DNA from: DATFVJ01 sp963727015
GTDB lineage: Bacteria > Actinomycetota > Actinomycetes > Streptosporangiales > Streptosporangiaceae
Assembly: GCA_963727015.1 (NCBI GenBank)
Contig: CAVSEV010000011.1
Location: 744,001 to 808,000 of the forward strand
Length of the DNA stretch: 64,000 bases
Direction: 5' to 3'
Positions 17,795 through 24,634 of the stretch are shown in pieces (position 1 is the stretch's first letter; each line of letters starts with the position of its first letter). The position numbers and the translations under genes were made by a program. Below the pieces are notes generated by a model. The model worked only from the letters and a program-made list of their open reading frames with translations. It was not told the DNA's origin and searched no databases.

Positions 17795-18379
17795 CTAGGC
17801 TGACGCGAGGTCAACCGTGACGTTGAGTACGCCCCGCTGAGGCAGGCTCAACGGCACGCGCCCAGCCCCGGCTAGCAGCGCCAGCGACGCGCGGTTGCCG
17901 GCCTCAACGACCGTGCACAGCCGCGTGACTGCCGCCGGACGTCGCTCCATCAGCGCCGAGAGGAGTGCGGTCCCGACGCCGCGTCCTTGCCAGTCGTCGA
18001 TGACTGTGTCGGCGATGTCGGCGGTGGTCGGATCGTCGGGATCCTGCAGGAGGTGGGCGGCCCCGACGGGCCCCTCCTCGCCCCCTGGCGGCAGCACGAT
18101 AAGCACGAGCGCGATGTGATGTACCCCGTCGACGCTGTCGACAAGCCGCCGGATCATCGAGTCATCGAGTTCACGGACCACCGTCAGGAACCGGTGCTGG
18201 CGCGACTCTCCCGACAGGCGGCGGAACATGTCGCGCAGCGTCTCGGCGTCCGTAGGCAGCACCGGCCAGATCAGCGCAGGCGTGCCATCTGGCAGACGGA
18301 ACTCCCCGGGAAGCATCTCGCCATCCGGCTGAGCCGCGGCCGCACCTCGCGGAACCTTAGTACGCCCTGCCTGCTTCAC
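17795..18379 (-). CDS. GNAT-family N-acetyltransferase
   Basis: This 194-residue protein has a GNAT fold. The start region WPVLPTDAETLRDMFRRLSG is followed by strands and then ADIADTVIDDWQGRGVGTAL, in which the Q/R-x-x-G-x-G/A motif that binds the acetyl-CoA pyrophosphate appears as QGRGVG. The C-terminal strand pair (VTRLCTVVEAGNRASLALL) is normal. It resembles the GNAT domains found fused to actinobacterial acyl-CoA synthetase-like proteins, but stands alone here. The substrate may be a small amine or a protein lysine; it cannot be told from sequence. Neighbours give no hint, since the MaoC gene upstream is separated by 309 bp. Confidence 0.8.
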   Translation of the reverse strand: MKQAGRTKVPRGAAAAQPDGEMLPGEFRLPDGTPALIWPVLPTDAETLRDMFRRLSGESRQHRFLTVVRELDDSMIRRLVDSVDGVHHIALVLIVLPPGGEEGPVGAAHLLQDPDDPTTADIADTVIDDWQGRGVGTALLSALMERRPAAVTRLCTVVEAGNRASLALLAGAGRVPLSLPQRGVLNVTVDLASA

Positions 18380-18510
18380 AGTTGATGGTCCATGCTCATC
18401 GCCCAGTTCGGCACAACCCCAAGTTAGGCACCGATGCCGCCGGTGTCACGCTGAGAACATCGCCCCGTCCAGCGCTAGGGCATGACTCGCAGCTCTCTGG
18501 CGGCACTGTC

Positions 18511-18581
18511 GTCGTCGCCAATAGTTCAACTATCGGCTCCTCGAGAACAAGCAGGGCCTGGCCGGGTCGCCGCCTGGAGCA
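18511..18581. repeat. 71-bp dispersed repeat, copy 1
   Basis: This matches 38784-38854 at about 62 of 71 bases, with the cores CTCCTCGAGAAC and GCCGGGTCGCCGCCTGG. Copy 1 contains a perfect ATAGTTCAACTAT palindrome. It lies in the gap between the GNAT and MaoC genes, which otherwise (18380-18688) shows no gene. Confidence 0.7.
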
Positions 18582-18688
18582 TCGCCCGCATCGACCGAGA
18601 TCTACGACGCCCCAACGCCCTCCGCGGGCCGTCGATGCTCGCGCGCATCGTGACCAAGCGCTGCCCGGTCCTTCGATCCGGGTGAGCC

Positions 18689-19144
18689 TCAGGGAATTAC
18701 CAGTACGACGACTTCGGCCACACACGGCGGCTTTCCGCCGCTTTCCAGCTCGTAGGTCAGGCCGATCACCGCCTCGGCTCCCCCGGCCTTAGGGGTGCAC
18801 GAAAGCAGCCGCGCCGAGGCTCGCACCTTCGAGCCGACCGGAACCGGTGCCGGTAGCCGCACCCGGTTCAGACCGTAATTGATCGCTGCCGAGGCGCCGT
18901 CCACGGCGAACAACTCGAAGAGCATGGGCGCAGCCAAGGCAAGCACAAGGTAGCCGTGGGCGACGGTGGTGCCATACGGACCTGCCTTGGCCCGTTCGGT
19001 GTCCAGATGGATCCACTGGTGGTCGTCGGTGGCATCGGCGAAAAGCCGGACATCTTCCTGTGTGACCTCGATCCAGCTCGAGGTGCCGAGGTCGGTCTCG
19101 CCGGCCTCGAGCAGCGCCTCGATCGACGCAAACCGCTTAGCCAA
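18689..19144 (-). CDS. MaoC-family (R)-specific enoyl hydratase-like protein
   Basis: The chosen start is TTG 19144, preceded by AAGGGAG at good spacing; it gives 151 residues beginning LAKRFASIEALLEAGETDLG. The hot-dog fold carries the hydratase-2 motif FADATDDHQWIHLDTERAKA with the catalytic Asp and His, followed by GTTVAHGYLVLAL. The family hydrates trans-2-enoyl-CoA or related thioesters in fatty-acid, polyketide or PHA metabolism. Several close relatives of this short form (MaoC_dehydratas, about 150 residues) are annotated in Actinomycetes without proven substrate. It has no metabolic neighbour here. Confidence 0.85.
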   Translation of the reverse strand: MAKRFASIEALLEAGETDLGTSSWIEVTQEDVRLFADATDDHQWIHLDTERAKAGPYGTTVAHGYLVLALAAPMLFELFAVDGASAAINYGLNRVRLPAPVPVGSKVRASARLLSCTPKAGGAEAVIGLTYELESGGKPPCVAEVVVLVIP

Positions 19145-19306
19145 TGTCGCTCCCTTATTTTGTACTGTAGATGCCCTCGGAACCACCTGACGTTATACGC
19201 CAGCATGGCACGGCCGCAGAGCGGGCCTCTCTTGGCGGACAGCGTGCCTGCCGCTTTCAACATAACTGCAGAGGTTTTGCTCGTGTGGGTGTGATGGTTT
19301 CGCGTG

Positions 19307-19609
19307 CTACGGCTCCCGATCGCGGCGTAGGCGCTCGATGATCTCACCAGTAGTGTCCGGGCTTTCCGTTGTGATCCGGATCATCGTCCGCATCGCGTCC
19401 GCCAGGGGGACGCGCGGCACATCGAGCGCGATCGCGGCAGAATCGGCCCATCGGGTGAGCTGCCGGTAAAGCTCGGGGCTCAGGTCGAGCGTGATCCTTA
19501 CCGGCTTTGACCGGATCGCAGTCCTGCCGGCAGGGCCCGCGTCGGGTTCGGCGCGCCTCGCCGCGGCCGCCGCCATCTGCGCTTTGCGCTGCTCGCGTGG
19601 TGTGGTCAT
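19307..19609 (-). CDS. Ribbon-helix-helix-like partner of ParA
   Basis: The 100-residue protein starts at an ATG that overlaps the parA stop by four bases. The first 45 residues are charged and Ala-rich (REQRKAQMAAAAARR), like the flexible arms of small ParB-type or ParG-type partners. Then VRITLDLSPELYRQLTRWAD gives a strand followed by a helix, as in MetJ/Arc ribbon-helix-helix dimers, and a second helix ends in IIERLRRDREP. It probably binds the palindromes upstream of parA and stimulates the ParA ATPase. The exact family is inferred, since such proteins diverge rapidly. Confidence 0.6.
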   Translation of the reverse strand: MTTPREQRKAQMAAAAARRAEPDAGPAGRTAIRSKPVRITLDLSPELYRQLTRWADSAAIALDVPRVPLADAMRTMIRITTESPDTTGEIIERLRRDREP

Positions 19610-20277
19610 GACGGCACCGACCGGAGGGGGACGCATCGTCCGGTGAGGTCGTGGGCGACGCGGCGCCATAGTTCGCGGCCGGCGTCGGGGATCGGCAGGC
19701 CGAAGCTCTGGGCGTAGATCTCGAGCCGGGGCACGGCGGTGGCGAGCACGTCGTAGCCGAGGTCCTGCAGGGCCGTTCTGGCGTCGGTGGTGGAGTTGGC
19801 GCGGGCGACGCAGCGGTTGAGCAGGATGGCCGAGCGGGCGGGGGTGTCGCGGAGTTCTTCGACTTCGGTGATCTCGTCCCGGACGGGGGTGGTGCGGTTG
19901 ATCTCGATGGGGCTTGGTGCGCACGGGATCAGGATCTCGTCGACGTAGCGCAGCGCGGACCGGGCGATGGCGGCGTGGTCTTCGAGTTGCGGGGCGTCGA
20001 TGATCACGACGTCGTCTGGCTGGGCGATGTCGGGTACGCGGCGGTGCAGGTCGCGGGAGGGCAGGGCCACGATCCGGAACGGGAAGGCCTCGTCCGGCGG
20101 TAGCCCGGGGTACATGGCCGCGAGGTCGGACCATTCCAGTGCGCTGCCGGAGGGGTCGGCGTCCACGAGCAGCACGGTGTTGCCGGCCTGGGCGAAAACG
20201 TGTGCCAGCCAGACCGCTGATGTGGTCTTGCCCGTGCCCGGCTTGAGGTTGACCAGGGCGATGCTGAGACCCGTCAT
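19606..20277 (-). CDS. ParA-family partition ATPase
   Basis: This 223-residue protein is a short ParA/MinD-type ATPase. The deviant Walker A box is LKPGTGKTTSA near residue 12 (the signature Lys precedes PGTGKT), Walker A' is VLLVDADPSGSALEW near residue 36 and Walker B is DDVVIIDAPQ near residue 90. It lacks the N-terminal HTH of ParA type Ia, so DNA-site recognition would fall to the downstream partner, to which it is translationally coupled. Such pairs segregate plasmids or position cellular cargo. A palindromic operator lies 26-56 bp upstream. The module may come from an integrated plasmid or be a chromosomal orphan. Confidence 0.85.
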   Translation of the reverse strand: MTGLSIALVNLKPGTGKTTSAVWLAHVFAQAGNTVLLVDADPSGSALEWSDLAAMYPGLPPDEAFPFRIVALPSRDLHRRVPDIAQPDDVVIIDAPQLEDHAAIARSALRYVDEILIPCAPSPIEINRTTPVRDEITEVEELRDTPARSAILLNRCVARANSTTDARTALQDLGYDVLATAVPRLEIYAQSFGLPIPDAGRELWRRVAHDLTGRCVPLRSVPS

Positions 20278-20281
20278 CCAG

Positions 20282-20333
20282 GCAGTATTGCAGTGTCCAC
20301 CGCATTATGGCAGCTAGCCGCCATAATGGCGGC
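20282..20333. promoter_or_regulatory. Palindromic operator-like region upstream of parA
   Basis: CATTATGGC (20303-20311) and GCCATAATG (20320-20328) are a perfect inverted pair, and GCCGCCAT-A-ATGGCGGC (20317-20333) is an overlapping palindrome. A GCAGTATTGCAGT block lies between these and the parA start. Autoregulation by the ParA/RHH pair, or a centromere-like role, is the natural inference. Confidence 0.55.
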
Positions 20334-20399
20334 CGATGCGCAGGGACTGGATCTGTGCGCTCGGAATGGCCCCGCTGTCTTCGTTGCCTATATGGCAGC

Positions 20400-20615
20400 C
20401 CAGCCCGCGTAGCCAGCGAGCGGGAAGGGCATTAACCGCCGGGCCACACCTGCCCGCCGCTCATTCGCAGGTAGCCCGCCGGGCACCACGGGCGGGTGAG
20501 GGCGGACGACGAGAGTCTCACCGCCCATGTCGGCCCGGTGGCACCCGCCGGACGCCGAGCTGGTCTTGCCCGCGCCCGGCGCCTGATTGACCAGGGCCAA
20601 CAGCAAAGTATGCCG
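20400..20615 (-). pseudogene. ParA N-terminal remnant
   Basis: The minus strand reads LLLALVNQAPGAGKTSSA, clearly the first strand and Walker A loop of a ParA relative (compare LSIALVNLKPGTGKTTSA in the intact protein). About 20 residues later GETLVVRPHPP recalls the Walker A' region but has lost the Asp. The rest of the ATPase is absent; the intact parA starts about 120 bp further on. It seems a duplicated and truncated parA, left behind with its upstream DnaA-box segment. Confidence 0.55.
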
Positions 20616-20632
20616 GGCTGGGGGCCACCGGC

Positions 20633-20778
20633 CCGCTCGCCGGCGCCACGAACCAGCCGTTTCCCACAAGCTGTGGATATCGTCGTGCATTTCGTGCGGC
20701 GGTTGGCTAAGTTACGCACAGTCTGTGGACGACCATGTGGAGAAATCACGGCTGTGTAACGATGACAGGCGTGACCTG
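20633..20778. repeat. ParA-upstream segment, copy B, with DnaA-box-like sites
   Basis: It corresponds to 17463-17610. Sites related to the DnaA box occur at CTGTGGATATC, TCTGTGGAC and CATGTGGAGAA, each on the same strand at 25-45 bp spacing. None is a perfect TTATCCACA complement. It lies just upstream of a ParA remnant on the minus strand. Confidence 0.6.
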
Positions 20779-20800
20779 GCGCACCTCGGGCGTCGGGGAA

Positions 20801-20972
20801 AGCGTCGAGCGAGGGCAGCGTCGAGCGAGGGCAGCGTCGAGCGAGGGCAGCGTCGGCCAAGGGCAGCGACGACCGAGGGCAGCGTCGAGCGAGGGCAGCG
20901 TCGAGCGAGGGCAGCGTCGGCCGAGGGCAGCGTCGGCCGAGGGCAGCGTCGGCCGAGGGCAGCGTCGACCGG
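20801..20972. repeat. 16-bp minisatellite
   Basis: About eleven tandem copies of a 16-bp unit (AGCGTCGAGCGAGGGC and variants with GGCC or GACC) are present. Because 16 is not a multiple of three and the unit has no stop, all frames stay open, creating false coding signals on both strands. No gene uses it. Confidence 0.9.
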
Positions 20973-21502
20973 GCCAAGGGCGCTGCCGCCGCCTTTGCGC
21001 GCCGCCGCCGGAAACGGCGCTGCGGTGGGCGATCGGGGCAAACAGGTCTGCTGCCAGTAGCTGCTATTCGGCGAAATAGAAATCACGGCCAAGCGCAGTT
21101 TGATTATTGCGGAGATGTCCCGCATGCATCTCGGGGTATCTGCGCTTAGCCATCAAATAAACATCAAATGTACATGGCGGCGAAGCTGCTGCTATTGCTC
21201 GAAACCTCATCCGTCCGCCCATGGCGTGCTATCTCCGCCCATGACGCGCCACCTGGCCTGGCCGTGCCAAAGCACCATGTTTCATGGCTGGAACTGTTCT
21301 GAAGGGCTTGCACACGCAATCCGTGACGGAAATGCAGAAAAGTTATTACATGCACGGCGAGCCAGCTAAGAAGATAGAATACGAATAACCCTTCCAGTGC
21401 GTCGATAAAACGCCGGTTTCGCTCCAGCGGATGCAGGCCGAACCATTCCTCGGTTAGGCTCTGCCGAGGCTCAGGCAGAGCCAAGAAAAGAAAGGAATGG
21501 AT
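20973..21502. other. Gene-free leader of the glycine-rich protein gene
   Basis: The stretch 21060-21420 is less GC-rich than average and has no supported frame. It should contain the promoter of the secreted protein gene at 21503, but I cannot name -35/-10 boxes with confidence. Confidence 0.4.
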
Positions 21503-21868
21503 ATGAGGAAAATCCTCGCATACGCGGCTGTGCCCCTCGCAGCTGCAGCTGTCCTCGGTGGCACGGCCGCCGCGGCGTCCGCGGCCCCGTCCGCGCCGGC
21601 GGCCCCGCACCATGTTGCCCTCCCGCTCCCCTTCAACCCGATCGGCGGCGGCAACGGCGGCTTCGGCGGCTTCGGCCCCGGCGGTGGCGGTGGCGGTGGC
21701 GGTGGCGGCACCGGCATCGGCGGTAACGGCGGCCTCGGCATTGGCTGCATCAGCCTCGCCTTCTGCGGCGGCTCGGGCACTGCCAACGGCGGCGCTGGTA
21801 CCGGCGGCAACGGCGGCAACGGCGGCAACGGCGGGTACATCAGCTACGGTTTCTTCCCCTACATCTGA
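21503..21868 (+). CDS. Small secreted glycine-rich protein
   Basis: The second of two close ATGs is preferred because AAAGGA then lies six bases upstream. The 121-residue precursor has a classic signal peptide (MRKILAYAAVPLAAAAVLGG, cleavage after AAASA). The mature part is mostly Gly/Asn: a run of ten Gly, then GIGGNGGLGIGC and GGAGTGGNGGNGG, ending in an aromatic GYISYGFFPYI. Two Cys residues about ten apart could pair. Similar proteins are known on aerial hyphae and spores of Actinomycetes, but it is not a chaplin by its motifs. A strong hairpin follows the gene. Confidence 0.65.
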   Translation: MRKILAYAAVPLAAAAVLGGTAAAASAAPSAPAAPHHVALPLPFNPIGGGNGGFGGFGPGGGGGGGGGGTGIGGNGGLGIGCISLAFCGGSGTANGGAGTGGNGGNGGNGGYISYGFFPYI

Positions 21869-21954
21869 TCCTGGCGAATTCCGCGATCGCGAAGTCACGA
21901 TGAAACTTAAAATCGTGTCCAAGTAGTCGCTGGAGCTGCAACAAGATAGCGGAC

Positions 21955-21987
21955 GTCACGGGCGGCGTTCGGTGTGCCGCCCGTGAC
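21955..21987 (+). terminator. Hairpin terminator after the glycine-rich gene
   Basis: GTCACGGGCGGC (21955-21966) and GCCGCCCGTGAC (21976-21987) form a perfect 12-bp stem with a nine-base loop. There is no T-run, as is common for actinobacterial terminators. Confidence 0.7.
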
Positions 21988-22184
21988 GGACAGGCCCTTT
22001 GCATGGTTAAGTCGGCCGCGGACGCGACATCCAGATGGTGACGCTCAATCACGCCTGTCCGATTCCCCCGTTCCACATTTCCTGACCCGATACCGGCCGA
22101 TTTGTAAGCGATCACTAAAGATCAGTGTGGCCAAGCTTCTGAACTCTCGCCTGTTCACGTCGGCGAGTGCCTACACTTGTCGTT

Positions 22185-23084
22185 ATGCCAGCGCGTATCG
22201 GTTCAGTTCAGCGACGCTTGGACGGTCCGTCCGCCGACCTCGGGCGTTTACTGATCAGCTGCCCAGATCGCCCCGGAATCGTTGCCTGCGTATCCCGCTT
22301 CCTCTTCGACAACGGCGCGAACATCGTCGAGTCGCAGCAGTACTCGACCAACCCGTTCGGCGGAACCTTCTTTCTCCTGGTCGAATTTCACCTCCCTGGC
22401 CTGGCTGGCCGGCTCGATGATCTCGGCGAGATGTTCCTGCAACTCTCGAATAAATTTTCCATGCGCTGGAAACTGACGCTATCAGGAAAACGCAAGAGAA
22501 TAGCGATCTTCGTTTCCAGGGCCGACCACGCGCTGCTTGAACTTCTGTGGCTCACGCATTCAGGCGAACTTAACGCTGATATCAGGATGGTGATCTCGAA
22601 TCACGCCGATCTGTCCGATATCGTTGCCGGGTGGGGGATTGCGTTTCACCATGTACCTGTCTCGGGTGAAACCAAGGAGGCGGCAGAAGCCGAACAGCTC
22701 AAACTGCTTGCGGGCGAGGTAGACCTGGTAGTGCTGGCCCGGTACATGCAGATCCTGTCGCCACGTTTCCTTGCGGAGTTTCCGCACCCGGTCATCAACA
22801 TCCACCACAGCTTCCTTCCCGCGTTCGTGGGAGCCAATCCGTATCACGCCGCCGCCGAACGTGGCGTCAAGCTGATCGGCGCGACCGCGCACTACGTGAC
22901 CGCGGAACTCGACGCGGGTCCGATCATTGAGCAGGATATTGTCCGGGTCGACCATCGCTGCGGCGTGGAAGACCTGCGACGGCTCGGGCGGCACGTGGAG
23001 CGTTCCGTACTCGCCCGTGCGGTGGCCTGGCATGTGGACGATCGGATCATCGTCCATCAGAACAAGACGATCGTCTTCGCGTGA
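22185..23084 (+). CDS. purU: Formyltetrahydrofolate deformylase
   Basis: PurU hydrolyses 10-formyltetrahydrofolate to formate and tetrahydrofolate, supplying formate and balancing one-carbon pools. The 299-residue protein has an N-terminal ACT domain (GRLLISCPDRPGIVACVSRF at about residue 20) and a C-terminal formyl-transferase-like catalytic domain. Key features are NIHHSFLPAFVGANPYHAA, with the folate-site His, and AHYVTAELDAGPIIEQD, with the catalytic Asp. ATG 22185 is chosen because the conserved N-terminus follows it closely; a GTG six codons earlier is possible. No clear ribosome site is seen for either. It stands alone, between secreted-protein genes. Confidence 0.92.
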   Translation: MPARIGSVQRRLDGPSADLGRLLISCPDRPGIVACVSRFLFDNGANIVESQQYSTNPFGGTFFLLVEFHLPGLAGRLDDLGEMFLQLSNKFSMRWKLTLSGKRKRIAIFVSRADHALLELLWLTHSGELNADIRMVISNHADLSDIVAGWGIAFHHVPVSGETKEAAEAEQLKLLAGEVDLVVLARYMQILSPRFLAEFPHPVINIHHSFLPAFVGANPYHAAAERGVKLIGATAHYVTAELDAGPIIEQDIVRVDHRCGVEDLRRLGRHVERSVLARAVAWHVDDRIIVHQNKTIVFA

Positions 23085-23583
23085 CCGCCACGTTGTGACG
23101 GTGCTGCGTGGTAAGGCATCGAAGCCCTCATCACGCAGGGAATTCCCGCGCCACGGCGCTGAACTGAACCGTTCATCGAACAGCAACATGCAATAGTCAT
23201 TGTTTCTCGCCGAATCTTCCGGCCGGCCGCCAGGTACGGCGCTGGTACGGCGCGCAACCGGAGGCAGCGCGCTGAGCCACTGATAAACCGGCGAGGTCAC
23301 CTTGAGGTAAGGCTCTCCAATGGTTGCTTCAAGAAATCGGTACAATCGAGCAGCTTGTGCGAAAGACCTTCATCTACGCAAACCAAAGGCTATCCAGCAG
23401 CGCCGCCTTAAGGCTTGTACCCACCGGCAAGTGACCGGCCATGAAATCTGTACTTGAGCCTGCGCAGATCCGGCGCGGCGTGATAGGACATGGGACCGCG
23501 AGGTTTATGGAAGAAGGAGTGGGGCGTGATTAATCACTCGCCGGACGATCAATTACTGGACCGCTAGCCGAATGGGACGGAAC
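23085..23583. other. Gene-free region before the secreted-protein gene
   Basis: No supported frame is present. The perfect palindrome GTGATTAATCAC lies at 23526-23537, 47 bp before the next start codon, and is listed separately. Confidence 0.45.
23526..23537. promoter_or_regulatory. 12-bp palindrome upstream of secreted-protein gene
   Basis: GTGATTAATCAC is perfectly symmetrical and AT-rich against a GC-rich background. Its place 47 bp before the start codon suits an operator near the transcription start. The cognate regulator is unknown. Confidence 0.35.
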
Positions 23584-23913
23584 ATGAACCGAGTGACGAT
23601 GTACACAGCAGCAGCAGCCGCCGCCATCGCGGTGGGCGGGCTTGGACTGACCGGAGCCGCGTCCGCAGCCGAGGTGGGTCATGGCCGCAACGCAGGCTCG
23701 AGCTATAGCTACCGATTCCAAGGGCCGGGCTCGGGCCGCATCAGCCGCGATGGTTCGAGCCTCAACTACCAGATCAACAGGGGTGGCAGCAGGAACACTG
23801 TCGCCCAGTCCAACGTCGGTTACTGCGACGTAAACATCAGCCTTATCGATTCGCCTAACGCGAACATCAACGTCGCCCAGAACTGCATCGTCACCGTGAC
23901 GAGCTCCGGGTGA
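23584..23913 (+). CDS. Small secreted protein, family unknown
   Basis: Start ATG 23584 follows GGGACGG; the 109-residue precursor begins MNRVTMYTAAAAAAIAVGG and has an Ala-type signal peptide cleaved near GAASA. The mature part is polar and rich in Ser, Asn and Gly (RNAGSSYSYRFQGPG, SLNYQINRGGSRNTVAQSN) and has two Cys residues about 20 apart. The Asn/Gln-rich beta-prone pattern, with NTVAQSNVGY and NANINVAQNC, recalls curli-like repeats or surface fibre subunits, but no such family is assigned. The signal peptide closely resembles that of the protein at 24326, so the two are probably paralogues in at least the N-terminus. Confidence 0.6.
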   Translation: MNRVTMYTAAAAAAIAVGGLGLTGAASAAEVGHGRNAGSSYSYRFQGPGSGRISRDGSSLNYQINRGGSRNTVAQSNVGYCDVNISLIDSPNANINVAQNCIVTVTSSG

Positions 23914-24325
23914 GGGGAAGTATGAGGAAGACCGACCGCCGTGCGGTAACAGCGTTGCCGCGGCGGCGCCAAGTCGGCTTACCGCTTACCCGGAGTGGCG
24001 TTGGTAAGCACCCACCCGGTAACACCCTCGTCAGCATCGGCCGAAATGAAGGCGGCCTGCGCCCGCGCATCCCGGGCGGCAACCGCTTTTCGTCCGTCCC
24101 GCAAGCCCCTGTCCGCACCGGGGCATGTGCCATCCGGCACTGCACGACCGTGCAGCGGTGACGCATCCCTTACCGGCCACACATCCGCTCCGTATCGATG
24201 GATGTGGCCTGCCCGCAGCCGACGGCCTGCCTGCGAGCGGTCCGCCTGCTTAGGCGCTGGCCGTGGCCCCCTTCGGGGGGTTGCGGGGAGCGGTCAAAGC
24301 AGTGTTCAACGAAAAGGGGGAAGCA
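23914..24325. other. Gene-free region between two secreted-protein genes
   Basis: Open frames exist on both strands but none has domains, codon pattern or ribosome site that I would accept. The last 60 bases lead into the AAGGGGGAA site of the next gene. Confidence 0.4.
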
Positions 24326-24634
24326 ATGATGCACAGGATAACGGTGTACGCGGCCTCGGTGGCTGCAGCCGCCGCAGTGGGCGGGCTGGGCATGGCCGGC
24401 ATCGCGTCGGCCGCCGTCGCCCGGGGCCCCGGTCAGATCTACAGCGGGAGGTCCTACAGTCCGATGTCCCACTCGAACAACGGCAACAACAGCAACAACG
24501 AAACCTTGTACAGTACCATTCAGGCGCAAGAGGGTACGGAGCTCGCGCAGACGTCGCAGACCAGCTCACCCGGATCGCGGGCCGACGTTAATCAGGATTT
24601 CACCTACCTGTCCTACACCATATTTCGGTTCTAA
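24326..24634 (+). CDS. Small secreted protein, family unknown
   Basis: The 102-residue precursor starts at ATG 24326 behind AAGGGGGAAGC. The signal peptide (HRITVYAASVAAAAAVGGLG, cleavage near GIASA) is almost the same as that of the protein at 23584. The mature part is Ser/Asn/Thr-rich with no Cys: SHSNNGNNSNNETLY, IQAQEGTELAQTSQTSSPG, ending in YLSYTIFRF. It is likely surface-exposed or released. No homologue is recognised. A strong hairpin lies 13 bases after the stop and may serve this gene and the convergent epimerase gene. Confidence 0.6.
   Translation: MMHRITVYAASVAAAAAVGGLGMAGIASAAVARGPGQIYSGRSYSPMSHSNNGNNSNNETLYSTIQAQEGTELAQTSQTSSPGSRADVNQDFTYLSYTIFRF

Noticed and set aside
19606..20305. 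Long Arg/Pro-rich protein reading across parA in another frame
   Set aside because: Its first part is an out-of-frame shadow of ParA; only the final 100 residues, from ATG 19609, form a credible gene.
17463..20778. Chromosomal replication origin
   Set aside because: DnaA-box-like sites exist, but dnaA, dnaN, gidB, rnpA and rpmH are not here and the sites are few; a duplicated partition leader is more sensible.
20801..20972. Arg/Gly-rich proteins on both strands over the 16-bp array
   Set aside because: The open frames come from a stop-free 16-bp unit that reads through in every frame; no ribosome sites or domains.
21164..21922. Minus-strand Ala-rich protein
   Set aside because: It is antisense to the glycine-rich secreted-protein gene, which has a signal peptide and ribosome site.
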